Source of the DNA: Pedobacter sp. ISL-64
Lineage (GTDB): Bacteria > Bacteroidota > Bacteroidia > Sphingobacteriales > Sphingobacteriaceae
Assembly (NCBI RefSeq): GCF_018613605.1
Contig: NZ_JAGGPU010000010.1
Coordinates: 415,012-479,011, forward strand
Length of the DNA stretch: 64,000 nt
Reading direction: 5' to 3'
In this document: in pieces, positions 54,259 through 62,968 of the stretch
Position numbering within the stretch: the first letter of the stretch is position 1
Layout: each line of letters begins with the position of its first letter
Program-made: the position numbers and the translations under genes
Notes under the pieces: generated by a model
What the model was told of the DNA's origin: nothing
The model's database searches: none
What the model saw: only the letters and a program-made list of their open reading frames with translations

Positions 54259-54450
54259 AACCTGAGTTCGATTAATATTTGAATATAGTTAGTGTATTAT
54301 AGCCACTTTACCTCACGCGATCGTCATGCTGAATTTATTTCAGCATCTTTCCTGCTATTAAGACCCTGAAATGAATTCAGGGTGACGACACTAATACTAA
54401 AATACCTAAAGAATAGCGCTAAGAGTCACATTATTAATCGAACTCAAGTT
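54259..54450. repeat. MITE-like element with ~21-bp terminal inverted repeats
   Basis: The left end (core TGAGTTCGATTAAT, 54263-54276) is matched exactly by the inverse ATTAATCGAACTCA (54433-54446). Extending the match gives ~21 bases with two mismatches. Inside are two perfect small hairpins, ATGCTGAA/TTCAGCAT (about 54326-54346) and ACCCTGAA/TTCAGGGT (about 54363-54383). It is non-coding, about 190 bases, and lies between converging genes. It could be a miniature inverted-repeat element. Confidence 0.6.
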
Positions 54451-54541
54451 ATTGACATGTCATCCTGACGATAAGAAGGATCTTTACCTGGATGATTTAG
54501 ATTCTTCGCTGGGCTACCATTGAAAGATTCTAAAAATCGGT

Positions 54542-54622
54542 CGTCATTTCGACTGAAGCAACGCGGAGTGGAGAGATCTTTTAAACATAGTCAAAGATCT
54601 CTCCACTGCGGTCGAGATGACG
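54542..54622. repeat. Dispersed hairpin repeat (CGTCATTTCGAC type)
   Basis: CGTCATTTCGACTGAAGC...GGAGAGATCTTTT is answered by AAAGATCTCTCC...GTCGAGATGACG. It is the third clear copy of this family in the window; a shorter GTCATCCTGACG hairpin lies just before it at 54459-54484. The gap 54197-54666 holds only these elements and the terminator. Confidence 0.75.
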
Positions 54623-54666
54623 ATTTATCTTAACCCCCTCAGAATGACAATAAATACAACAGGCTA

Positions 54667-56595
54667 TTACCCGGCCATACTATCTGTTGTCCTTTTCACA
54701 GCAACTTTTCTTACTGCCGCTATAATTGCATTTTTATCATAACCACACTCCGCCCAGAGCTCGGCCTGTTCGCCATGCTCTATAAACTGATCTGGAATAC
54801 CTAAGCGGACTACATTGGCGCTATAACCATGATCGGCCATAAATTCTAATACCGCAGAGCCTACTCCACCAGGTAATGAGCTATCTTCTACCGTGATTAC
54901 ATTTTTGTATTTAGCAAAAACTTCATGTAATAAAGCTTCATCTAAAGGTTTTACAAAACGCAGATCGTAATGTGCCGGATAGAAACCTTCACTGTTTAAT
55001 TCGGCGCGGGCCTCAACAGCAAAGTTACCTACATGGCCAATGGTTAATAAAGCTACATCCTCGCCATCGCAGATTTTGCGTCCTTTGCCAATTTCTAATG
55101 CTTTGAATGGTCTTTTCCAGTCGGGCATTACACCATTACCACGAGGGTAACGGATGACAAATGGGCCCATATTTTCCTGTTGAGCGGTAAACATCAGGTT
55201 ACGCAGTTCTTCTTCGTTCATCGGAGAAGAAACCACTAAATTAGGGATACAGCGCATGTAAGCGATATCGTAAGCGCCATGATGTGTTGCACCATCGGCA
55301 CCGGCCAATCCTGCCCTATCTAGACAAAACACTACATTGAGCTTTTGGATGGCTACATCGTGGATGACCTGATCGTATGCCCTTTGCATAAAGCTAGAAT
55401 AGATATTGCAAAATGGAACTAATCCTTGCGTGGCTAAACCAGCGGAGAAAGTTACGGCATGTTGTTCTGCAATTCCTACATCGAATGCACGTTTGGGCAT
55501 GGCTTTCATCATGATGTTTAATGAAGAGCCTGATGGCATTGCAGGTGTGATGCCTACGATTTTATTGTTCGCTTCTGCCAGCTCTACCATGGTGTGTCCG
55601 AAAACATCCTGGTATTTTGGTGGCTGTGGTTTATCTGGAGTGCTTTTTTTGATTTCGCCGGTAATCTTATCAAAAAGACCTGGCGCATGCCATTTAGTTT
55701 GGTCTTTTTCTGCCAGTGCAAAACCTTTACCTTTTACGGTAATGCAATGTAAAAGTTTAGGACCAGGGATAGCAGATAAATCTTTTATGGTTTGGGCTAA
55801 ACGTTTCACATCGTGCCCATCAACCGGGCCGAAATACCTAAAGTTTAAGGCTTCGAATAAATTACTTTGTTTTAGTAAGGTTCCTTTAATGCTTTTCTCT
55901 ATTTTTTTAACGTACTTATGTGCGTTAGGGCCTAGTTTAGAAAGCCCTGCGAGTACATGAGAAATATCATCACGGAAACGATTGTACGATTTTGAAATGG
56001 TGATGCTTGTTAAATATTCCTTAAGTGCACCCACATTCGGATCGATAGACATGCAGTTGTCGTTCAGGATTACGAGCACATTACTGTTTTCAATCCCGGC
56101 ATGGTTTAATCCCTCAAATGCTAAACCAGCAGTCATGGCGCCATCGCCAATAACGGCAACATGTTGCCGATCGGTTTCGCCTTTTAACTGCGAAGCCACC
56201 GCCATACCCAAAGCGGCCGAAATGGAAGTAGAAGAATGGCCTACACCAAAAGTATCATACTCGCTTTCCGAAATTTTTGGGAAACCGCTAATGCCACCGT
56301 ATACACGGTTGGTATGGAATAAATCCCTACGGCCGGTTAATATCTTATGTCCGTATGCCTGATGGCCTACATCCCAAACCAACTTATCGTAAGGGGTGTT
56401 TAATGCATAGTGTAAGGCTACTGTTAATTCAACAACGCCTAAACTGGCTCCGAAATGGCCACCGTTAACACTAACTACATCAATGATATACTGTCGTAAT
56501 TCCTGGCTTATTTGTTCTAAGTCAGATTCGCTATATTGCTTTAAATCAGCGGGATAGTTGATTTTAGATAATAGGGGGCCAGCTTTTACTTGCAT
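54667..56595 (-). CDS. dxs: 1-deoxy-D-xylulose-5-phosphate synthase
   Basis: Condenses pyruvate and glyceraldehyde-3-phosphate, the first step of the MEP isoprenoid route that also supplies undecaprenyl carriers. It has 642 residues from the ATG at 56595; an ATG ten codons further out lacks support in the family. Motifs: GHSSTSIS, the thiamine-binding GDGAMTAGLAFEGLNHAG, and in the C-terminal half FDVGIAEQHAVTFSAGLA and DRAGLAGADG. It is convergent with the barrel gene. Confidence 0.95.
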   Translation of the reverse strand: MQVKAGPLLSKINYPADLKQYSESDLEQISQELRQYIIDVVSVNGGHFGASLGVVELTVALHYALNTPYDKLVWDVGHQAYGHKILTGRRDLFHTNRVYGGISGFPKISESEYDTFGVGHSSTSISAALGMAVASQLKGETDRQHVAVIGDGAMTAGLAFEGLNHAGIENSNVLVILNDNCMSIDPNVGALKEYLTSITISKSYNRFRDDISHVLAGLSKLGPNAHKYVKKIEKSIKGTLLKQSNLFEALNFRYFGPVDGHDVKRLAQTIKDLSAIPGPKLLHCITVKGKGFALAEKDQTKWHAPGLFDKITGEIKKSTPDKPQPPKYQDVFGHTMVELAEANNKIVGITPAMPSGSSLNIMMKAMPKRAFDVGIAEQHAVTFSAGLATQGLVPFCNIYSSFMQRAYDQVIHDVAIQKLNVVFCLDRAGLAGADGATHHGAYDIAYMRCIPNLVVSSPMNEEELRNLMFTAQQENMGPFVIRYPRGNGVMPDWKRPFKALEIGKGRKICDGEDVALLTIGHVGNFAVEARAELNSEGFYPAHYDLRFVKPLDEALLHEVFAKYKNVITVEDSSLPGGVGSAVLEFMADHGYSANVVRLGIPDQFIEHGEQAELWAECGYDKNAIIAAVRKVAVKRTTDSMAG

Positions 56596-56739
56596 TCGAA
56601 ATTTATGGTAAAAAACAAGATACAAAGTAAGGCAAATTTGTTTTAATATAGAAGAGAAAAATAGCGGTTTATTATTGCTGTTTAAGGGCTTAGTGTTTAG
56701 CGGTTAGTGGCATGAGATTAATTTAAGGTTTAAGGCAAA

Positions 56740-56975
56740 AGGAATATTAACCACAGATAAAAAGGATACACACAGATAAACATCAGTTTCTATTTGTATT
56801 TGTGGTAAAATGGCTTTAGCTATTGACAATTGGATTATGGGCGTTTAGTCGTGTTTATGGGGTAGCGGATAAGGTTAAGGAAAACCGTTTTGGGTTTAAA
56901 AGCAAAATTAACCATAGATAAACACAGCTATAATATAGATCTGTGTTTATCTGTGCACATCTGTGGTAAAAAAAC
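56740..56975. repeat. Paired CACAGATAAA-type repeats in the dxs-scpA gap
   Basis: Two related stretches (about 56750-56812 and 56909-56972) each contain ACCA(C/T)AGATAAA near the left and TGTGGTAAAA at the right. In the second, AGATAAACACAG (56916-56927) and CTGTGTTTATCT (56941-56952) make a perfect 12-bp stem with a 13-base loop. The divergent gap 56596-57070 holds nothing else that I can support. Confidence 0.65.
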
Positions 56976-57070
56976 TAAAGCTAATGACATTAACTTTAGG
57001 ATTTAGTGGTTAACAGGCTAGGGTTTATATTATTAAGGGCTAAAAATTTTCATTATGTTTGTCTCTTCAC

Positions 57071-57814
57071 ATGCAGGCAGAGAATTTTGAAATAAAACTT
57101 CCGGTATTCGAAGGCCCCTTCGATTTGTTGCTGTTCTTTATAGAACGGGATGAACTTAATATCCAGGATGTGGAGATTGCCAAAATCACCAACGACTTTT
57201 TGGCCTATATCCATCAGCTCCTTGCTTTAAATGTAGAAGTGGCCAGCGAATTTATTTTAGTGGCGGCAACCCTGATGCGCATTAAATCTAAAATGCTTTT
57301 GCCAAGGATTGAGGTTGATGAGGCCGGAAATGAAATTAATGCTGAACAAGACCTGATCGCAAGGCTTATAGCCTACAAACAATTTAAATCTGCCGCAGAA
57401 GAAATGAAAGTTTTTGAAGAGGAACGGTTTAAACAAGATCAACGGGGTAATATTGCATATGATTTAACCCTGGCCGCTGCATCTTCCAGTCATCAGGATG
57501 AACTTTTATCATTGGATCTCTATAAACTTTTAACCGTTTACCACCGAACGATGCAGAAGTATGAGCTGCGCAGCGAAGAGGTTAAACACACCGTGGTACA
57601 ATATCCTTACACTATCGAACAGCAAAAACACTTTATTGCTAATCTGCTCGATATCAATAAACAGATCGATTTTGCTTTAGTGCTTAAAAATTCAGAGAAT
57701 AAAGTGCATTTCGTTTATAATTTCCTGGCTATTTTAGAAATGTTGCAGCAACAAATCGTAGAGATAACCATTGGGAGCGGCTTTAACAACTTTAATGTGA
57801 AAGCATTATCCTAA
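57071..57814 (+). CDS. scpA: Segregation and condensation protein A
   Basis: The kleisin subunit of the SMC-ScpAB chromosome condensation complex. It has 247 residues from the ATG at 57071; a TTG four codons upstream is less likely. The N-terminal FEGPFDLLLFFIERDELNIQ and the following EVASEFILVAATLMRIKSKM are the conserved SMC-neck-binding helices; the C-terminal helices form the winged-helix end. scpB is not adjacent. Confidence 0.92.
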   Translation: MQAENFEIKLPVFEGPFDLLLFFIERDELNIQDVEIAKITNDFLAYIHQLLALNVEVASEFILVAATLMRIKSKMLLPRIEVDEAGNEINAEQDLIARLIAYKQFKSAAEEMKVFEEERFKQDQRGNIAYDLTLAAASSSHQDELLSLDLYKLLTVYHRTMQKYELRSEEVKHTVVQYPYTIEQQKHFIANLLDINKQIDFALVLKNSENKVHFVYNFLAILEMLQQQIVEITIGSGFNNFNVKALS

Positions 57815-57841
57815 TACGGCCTAAATTAAATTTGAATTTCT

Positions 57842-57849
57842 TACTTTTG
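57842..57849 (+). promoter_or_regulatory. Promoter -7 box for glyA
   Basis: A perfect TACTTTTG ends 25 bases before the ATG at 57874, implying a leader of about 18 nt. No -33 TTG lies at the right distance. Confidence 0.5.
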
Positions 57850-57873
57850 CAAAAAAAATACAAACCTCATATA

Positions 57874-59148
57874 ATGATGACACGCGACAACCAAATTTTT
57901 GAACTTATTGATAAGGAGTTAAACCGCCAAGAGCATGGTTTAGAGCTTATTGCATCAGAAAACTTTGTAAGCAAGCAGGTAATGGAAGCTGCCGGATCGG
58001 TACTAACCAATAAATATGCTGAAGGCTTACCGGGAAAACGTTACTATGGCGGTTGCCAGGTAGTGGATGTAGTAGAGCAAATTGCTATCGATAGGGCAAA
58101 AGAGTTGTTTGGTGCAGCATGGGTAAATGTTCAGCCGCACTCTGGCGCACAAGCTAACGCAGCAGTAATGCTTGCCGTTTTGCAGCCAGGCGATAAAATA
58201 TTGGGATTTGATCTTTCTCATGGAGGTCACTTAACACATGGTTCTCCCGTTAATTTTTCAGGTAAACTGTATCAGCCATTCTTTTATGGTGTTGTAAAAG
58301 AAACCGGATTAATCGATTATAAAAAATTAGAAGAAGTTGCTTTAGCAGAAAAGCCTAAATTAATTATCTGTGGTGCATCTGCTTACTCACGCGAATGGGA
58401 CTATGCATTTATCCGCTCGGTTGCAGATAAAATTGGGGCTTTGGTTTTAGCTGATATTTCTCACCCTGCAGGTTTAATCGCAAAAGGATTGTTGGCCAAC
58501 CCGCTTCCACATTGCCACATTGTAACCACTACCACCCACAAAACTTTACGTGGCCCACGTGGGGGGATGATTATGATGGGACAGGATTTCGAAAATCCAT
58601 GGGGATTAAAAACACCTAAAGGCGAAACCCGTTTAATGAGTAACCTGCTCGATATGGCGGTTTTCCCTGGTACACAAGGTGGTCCGTTAGAGCATATTAT
58701 TGCGGCTAAAGCAATTGCTTTTGGCGAAGCTTTAAGCGAGGAGTACGGAACGTACATTAAACAAGTTGCGGCTAATGCACAGGCAATGGCCAAAGCATTT
58801 GTAGCTAAAGGATATGGCATTATTTCTGGTGGTACAGATAACCACTTGATGCTGATCGATCTTCGAAATAAAAATATTACTGGTAAAGTAGCTGAAAATG
58901 CTTTAGAGAAAGCAGAAATTACAGTGAACAAAAACATGGTTCCTTTCGATGATAAATCGCCATTTGTAACTTCAGGTATCCGTGTAGGTACTGCCGCAAT
59001 TACTACCCGCGGTTTAAAAGAGACTGAAATGCAGAAGATTGTAGATTTAATCGACCAGGTTTTAACCAATCCGGAAGATGAAGCTAACCTAAATAGTGTA
59101 AAAGCTGAGGTGATTAAGTTGGTAAGTGCTTTCCCATTATATAAATAA
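57874..59148 (+). CDS. glyA: Serine hydroxymethyltransferase
   Basis: Interconverts serine and glycine with tetrahydrofolate and supplies one-carbon units. It has 424 residues from the ATG at 57874; the frame runs further upstream only through the promoter box. Motifs: LIASENFVSKQVMEAAGS, KRYYGGCQ and the PLP-lysine segment TTTTHKTLRGPRGG. A terminator follows at 59185-59218. Confidence 0.95.
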   Translation: MMTRDNQIFELIDKELNRQEHGLELIASENFVSKQVMEAAGSVLTNKYAEGLPGKRYYGGCQVVDVVEQIAIDRAKELFGAAWVNVQPHSGAQANAAVMLAVLQPGDKILGFDLSHGGHLTHGSPVNFSGKLYQPFFYGVVKETGLIDYKKLEEVALAEKPKLIICGASAYSREWDYAFIRSVADKIGALVLADISHPAGLIAKGLLANPLPHCHIVTTTTHKTLRGPRGGMIMMGQDFENPWGLKTPKGETRLMSNLLDMAVFPGTQGGPLEHIIAAKAIAFGEALSEEYGTYIKQVAANAQAMAKAFVAKGYGIISGGTDNHLMLIDLRNKNITGKVAENALEKAEITVNKNMVPFDDKSPFVTSGIRVGTAAITTRGLKETEMQKIVDLIDQVLTNPEDEANLNSVKAEVIKLVSAFPLYK

Positions 59149-59184
59149 AATTATACACTCACTCGGCTAGAGTGGCAATAAGAC

Positions 59185-59218
59185 AAGCAGTTACATTAAT
59201 TTGTAACTGCTTTTTTTT
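59185..59218 (+). terminator. Terminator after glyA
   Basis: AAGCAGTTACA (59185-59195) pairs with TGTAACTGCTT (59202-59212) around TTAATT and ends in eight T. Its loop and stem are nearly the same as in the terminator after glmS. Confidence 0.93.
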
Positions 59219-59247
59219 GTGAAGTAAGTTTTTCGCCCTAATGATGC

Positions 59248-59274
59248 AAAACAAACGTTTGTTTTATATATTTG
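59248..59274 (+). promoter_or_regulatory. 18-bp perfect palindrome and promoter box upstream of glmS
   Basis: AAAACAAACGTTTGTTTT (59248-59265) is a perfect palindrome. It ends one base before the -7 box TATATTTG (59267-59274), so it covers the place where the -33 element would be. The ATG lies at 59296. This looks like an operator over the glmS promoter; the binding protein is unknown. Confidence 0.5.
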
Positions 59275-59295
59275 ACCAATAAAATGATGTAACTT

Positions 59296-61134
59296 ATGTG
59301 TGGAATAGTAGGCTATATTGGCTACAGAGAAGCCTGGCCGATTGTATTGAAAGGTCTTAAAAGATTAGAATACCGGGGTTATGACAGTGCTGGTATTGCA
59401 CTGATGAACGATAGTGGTCAGCATATTTATAAAAAGGCTGGAAAAGTAGCTGTTTTAGAAGAATATGCCGAAGACAAAGATAAGTCTGGTACAATTGGTA
59501 TGGGACATACGCGATGGGCAACTCATGGCGTGCCTTCCGATCGAAACTCTCATCCCCACACATCAAATGGCGGGAAGCTGTCTATTATCCATAATGGAAT
59601 TATCGAAAACTACGCCACCTTAAAAGAAGAATTGACTAGTCGTGGCCACGAATTTAAAAGCGATACGGATACAGAGGTATTAATTCACCTGATCGAAGAA
59701 ATCCAGGAAATTGAAAATATTGATCTTTTAGAAGCGGTTCGTTTGGCTTTGCAGGAAGTGAACGGTGCCTACGCCATCGTGATTATGGATAAAGAACACC
59801 CTGATCGTTTAATTGCTGCAAGGAAAGGAAGTCCGATGGTAATTGGCGTTGGAGCAGGAGAATATTTTATTGCCTCTGATGCTACCCCGATTATTGAGTA
59901 TACTAAAACCGTAATTTATCTAAAGGATGGCGAAATCGCCCTGATTACCAAAAATGATCTTTTAGTTAAACAATTGGATAATGTAGTGCAAACCCCTTTA
60001 ATTCAAGAGCTACAGCTAAAACTTGAGATGTTGGAGAAAGGTGGCTTTGATCACTTTATGCTTAAAGAAATTTATGAGCAGCCACGTTCAATTAAAGATT
60101 GTATGCGGGGACGTATTTATCCTGAAGAAGGAAAAGTCCAGCTTGGCGGGATCAAAGAATTTGCAGAGAAATTAAAAAATATAGACCGGATCATTATTGT
60201 GGCCTGCGGAACGTCGTGGCATGCAGGTTTGGTTGGCGAATACCTGATCGAAGAATATGCCCGTATACCTGTAGAGGTGGAGTATGCTTCAGAATTCAGG
60301 TATAGAAATCCAATTATCACCGAAAAAGATGTGGTAATTGCCATTTCACAATCCGGCGAAACTGCCGATACCATGGCGGCCATCGAGATGGCTAAAGAAC
60401 GTGGAGCAACTATTTTTGGGATCTGTAATGTTGCGGGGGCTTCCATCCCGCGTTTAACCCATGCCGGCGTTTACACCCATGCGGGGCCAGAAATTGGCGT
60501 AGCCTCAACAAAAGCATTTACTGCCCAGGTAACGGTTCTAACCTTGATGGCCTTTTACATGGCGCAGCAAAAAGGAACCATTACCACCTCAAAATTAATT
60601 GAGCTTTTAACCGAACTGGACCATATCCCAGAAAAAATTCAGATTGCTTTAGAATCGAACGATCTGATCAAAGAAGTTGCAGAAAAGATCAAAGATTCTA
60701 CCAACTGTTTGTTCTTGGGAAGAGGTAGTGGTTTCCCTGTGGCCTTAGAAGGTGCCTTAAAACTTAAGGAAATTTCTTACATCCATGCAGAGGGTTATCC
60801 TGCAGCAGAAATGAAACATGGGCCTATCGCTTTAATTGATGAAGAAATGCCGGTGGTTTTTATTGCTACGCAGAATTCATCATACGAAAAAGTGATCAGC
60901 AATATACAAGAAGTGAAAGCAAGAAAAGGTAAAGTGATTGCGATTGTAACCCAGGGAGACACGGAGGTGAAGAAAATGGCCGATTACTGTATCGAAATTC
61001 CTGATGCCAATGAAGCCTTTTTACCGCTTATAGCAACTATTCCGCTTCAGTTACTATCATATCATATTGCAGTGATGCGTGGTTGTAATGTAGATCAGCC
61101 TAGAAACTTAGCTAAATCAGTAACTGTAGAATAA
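59296..61134 (+). CDS. glmS: Glutamine-fructose-6-phosphate aminotransferase
   Basis: Makes glucosamine-6-phosphate, the source of UDP-GlcNAc for peptidoglycan, LPS and hexosamine sugars. A 612-residue protein of standard length. Cys2 of MCGIVGYIG is the glutaminase nucleophile; the N-terminal amidotransferase domain spans about 1-220. Two SIS sugar-isomerase domains follow (SQSGETADTM, GRGSGFPVALEGALKLKE), ending in PRNLAKSVTVE. It has its own promoter, with a palindrome, and its own terminator. Confidence 0.97.
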   Translation: MCGIVGYIGYREAWPIVLKGLKRLEYRGYDSAGIALMNDSGQHIYKKAGKVAVLEEYAEDKDKSGTIGMGHTRWATHGVPSDRNSHPHTSNGGKLSIIHNGIIENYATLKEELTSRGHEFKSDTDTEVLIHLIEEIQEIENIDLLEAVRLALQEVNGAYAIVIMDKEHPDRLIAARKGSPMVIGVGAGEYFIASDATPIIEYTKTVIYLKDGEIALITKNDLLVKQLDNVVQTPLIQELQLKLEMLEKGGFDHFMLKEIYEQPRSIKDCMRGRIYPEEGKVQLGGIKEFAEKLKNIDRIIIVACGTSWHAGLVGEYLIEEYARIPVEVEYASEFRYRNPIITEKDVVIAISQSGETADTMAAIEMAKERGATIFGICNVAGASIPRLTHAGVYTHAGPEIGVASTKAFTAQVTVLTLMAFYMAQQKGTITTSKLIELLTELDHIPEKIQIALESNDLIKEVAEKIKDSTNCLFLGRGSGFPVALEGALKLKEISYIHAEGYPAAEMKHGPIALIDEEMPVVFIATQNSSYEKVISNIQEVKARKGKVIAIVTQGDTEVKKMADYCIEIPDANEAFLPLIATIPLQLLSYHIAVMRGCNVDQPRNLAKSVTVE

Positions 61135-61159
61135 TTTTATAAAAAAAACAATAAATAGG

Positions 61160-61190
61160 GCAGTTGTATTAATTTGTAGCTGCTTTTTTG
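61160..61190 (+). terminator. Terminator after glmS
   Basis: GCAGTTGTA (61160-61168) pairs with TGTAGCTGC (61175-61183), with wobble pairs, around the loop TTAATT, then six T. It closely resembles the glyA terminator at 59185-59218. Confidence 0.85.
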
Positions 61191-61410
61191 TTAGCGGAGT
61201 ATTTAAATACTGACTTTGTTAACTAAGCCCGATTGAATGGATGCCGTTTTAGTTGTATATTTTGATATCGAGAAATTAAAACGGCAGGAGGAAAAGCGGG
61301 GCTGCAGATTGCCATAGGCACCCATGCTAAATTCTAAAGAAATAAATCTTGTTGGAGATTGAAGCGATGTTAAAAAAATAGCCTGAAAATGGAGTGGCAA
61401 TCCTATAATC

Positions 61411-61458
61411 TTGGTAAAAGTAAAGGGCCGATATTCTTTAGAAGAAATATCGACCCTT
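61411..61458 (-). terminator. Probable terminator of the beta-helix lipoprotein gene
   Basis: On the minus strand, TAAGGGTCGATATT (from 61459) pairs with AATATCGGCCCTTTA (to 61421), with two mismatches, then a moderately T-rich TTACTTTTA. It lies 77 bases past the stop at 61535. The gap 61135-61534 otherwise holds only the glmS terminator; an 86-codon frame there is not convincing. Confidence 0.55.
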
Positions 61459-61534
61459 ACCATCTAAATTAACGCTCTCGAATATATAAACGGAAATTAT
61501 CGCCATTTTGTTTTGAGAAAATAAAAAAAATAAG

Positions 61535-62908
61535 TTATTTCTCGTAACTGCCTAAGGTTGAGGGATAAATTCTTGTATTTCCTTTCGCATCCTGATTAAG
61601 GTAATTAAAGAAATACGGATCAGTATTTAAATCAGCTCCCTTTTTTCTGACAATGCTACCGGGAGATACCCGAAAATCTTCTAGATCTTGATTAATGAAA
61701 AGAGGATCGGTATTTAAAATGTTGCCATTGTTGCTGTAAGCGCTGTTGGTAGATCGGATTAAATTGCTCCATAAATTGAATTGCACTATTGCAGACGTTT
61801 TTTTTTGGATATCCAGTTCATTCGTTAAACTCCCCCATATGATATTATTGGTTAAATTTACCTGAAGTTTGTTATAAGCATTTGCCGATAAATAATCTGA
61901 AAAACTCAGAGAGGCAGTTTTACGTGGGAAATTTGAGTTGTAACCAGTAAAAGTATTCTGTTTTAAGTTGTAATTCCCTCCTCCTACTGCATATATTAAG
62001 TAATTTCCGCAGTTATACATCACATTATTAAATGCAAGCAGTTCCGAGTGGTAGCCAATGTAAGCCGCCACCTGCATGTTTTTAATAATACTATTGCTTA
62101 AAATTAATTTGGGGTTGTTGTTAATGGCCAAAGAATCGGAGGTAATGCCAACAGATGCATTTTTGATGATCGCATTTTTAATAAGTCCACATCCGGTTCG
62201 TTTTAAGAAAATCCCTTTCCATTGCCCAGGCTCATCGCTATATATGTATTCCAGCCTATCGCTACAAAATAATACAGGTTCAGTAAGGCTGCCATTAACC
62301 ACCAGGTTCCCTTCTATGTTTAAATTTGCATCCTTGTGAAAATAAATTTTAGTTCCAGGTTGGATGGTTAGTGAGCCCCCGCTCCTAACAGTTAACGATC
62401 CATTAATAATGTAGGGTAGAGCTTTTGTCCAAATGGTATTGGCATTAATTGTCGATTCGTTAACAAATACAGCATTCTGTCCATAAGCTAAAAGCTGAAT
62501 TACCTGTTTATTACCATTTGTATTTAATATGATAGAATCTTGAACCAGAAAGGGCAGGTTAGTTGAATTTGGATTGATCGAAACTTTGACAAAAAGGTTT
62601 ATAGAATCCCGGCCGTTTATAATGAGATCATTTTTGCTCTGCGTTTGCTCCCCGTTAATGTTAATGCTAAAAGCCGAAGTATTGCCACCTGATAATCTGA
62701 TTTCGGAAACTTTAACCGCATCATTGTTCCAGTTAACGATCTTTATTCTTTTGGTAATTGATCCTACTGAAGTAAAGATGGTATCAAATAATACTTCTTT
62801 ATTAGAGATGTTTAGTTTAGCGTTCGGATCTGTGGTTATACGCTCCCCTTTCCGGCAAGCTGAACCAAAGAATAAAATTAAAAGCACTAAACCAATATTT
62901 AAACGCAT
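61535..62908 (-). CDS. Right-handed beta-helix lipoprotein
   Basis: A 457-residue surface or periplasmic lipoprotein with a signal peptide ending FGSA-Cys18. A beta-sandwich-like N-terminal part (about 30-150: VLFDTIFTSVGSITKRIKIVN) is followed by a parallel beta-helix region rich in Asn (about 165-420: LTVRSGGSLTIQPGTKIYF, ILSNSIIKNMQVAAYIG). The family is common in Bacteroidota, with no known reaction. A full promoter match lies just upstream (62913-62943). Confidence 0.75.
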   Translation of the reverse strand: MRLNIGLVLLILFFGSACRKGERITTDPNAKLNISNKEVLFDTIFTSVGSITKRIKIVNWNNDAVKVSEIRLSGGNTSAFSININGEQTQSKNDLIINGRDSINLFVKVSINPNSTNLPFLVQDSIILNTNGNKQVIQLLAYGQNAVFVNESTINANTIWTKALPYIINGSLTVRSGGSLTIQPGTKIYFHKDANLNIEGNLVVNGSLTEPVLFCSDRLEYIYSDEPGQWKGIFLKRTGCGLIKNAIIKNASVGITSDSLAINNNPKLILSNSIIKNMQVAAYIGYHSELLAFNNVMYNCGNYLIYAVGGGNYNLKQNTFTGYNSNFPRKTASLSFSDYLSANAYNKLQVNLTNNIIWGSLTNELDIQKKTSAIVQFNLWSNLIRSTNSAYSNNGNILNTDPLFINQDLEDFRVSPGSIVRKKGADLNTDPYFFNYLNQDAKGNTRIYPSTLGSYEK

Positions 62909-62912
62909 AAAT

Positions 62913-62943
62913 CAAACTTAGAAAAATGTTTGGCTACTTACAA
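62913..62943 (-). promoter_or_regulatory. Promoter of the beta-helix lipoprotein gene
   Basis: On the minus strand, TTG (62943-62941), 20 bases, then a perfect TAAGTTTG (62920-62913). This is one of the two best -33/-7 pairs in the window. The start codon at 62908 would lie at or next to the transcription start, so the message may be almost leaderless. Confidence 0.55.
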
Positions 62944-62968
62944 TAGCGCTTAAGCCGTGTAACAGTAA

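Noticed and set aside
54197..54666. A transposase gene linked to the MITE-like element
   Set aside because: No open frame of useful length lies in this gap.
58461..59069. A 202-codon frame antisense to glyA
   Set aside because: It is a shadow of a conserved gene, caused by codon bias; the sense strand is unmistakable SHMT.
61203..61463. An 86-codon minus-strand frame between glmS and the lipoprotein gene
   Set aside because: It overlaps a terminator hairpin, and its peptide has no recognisable pattern.
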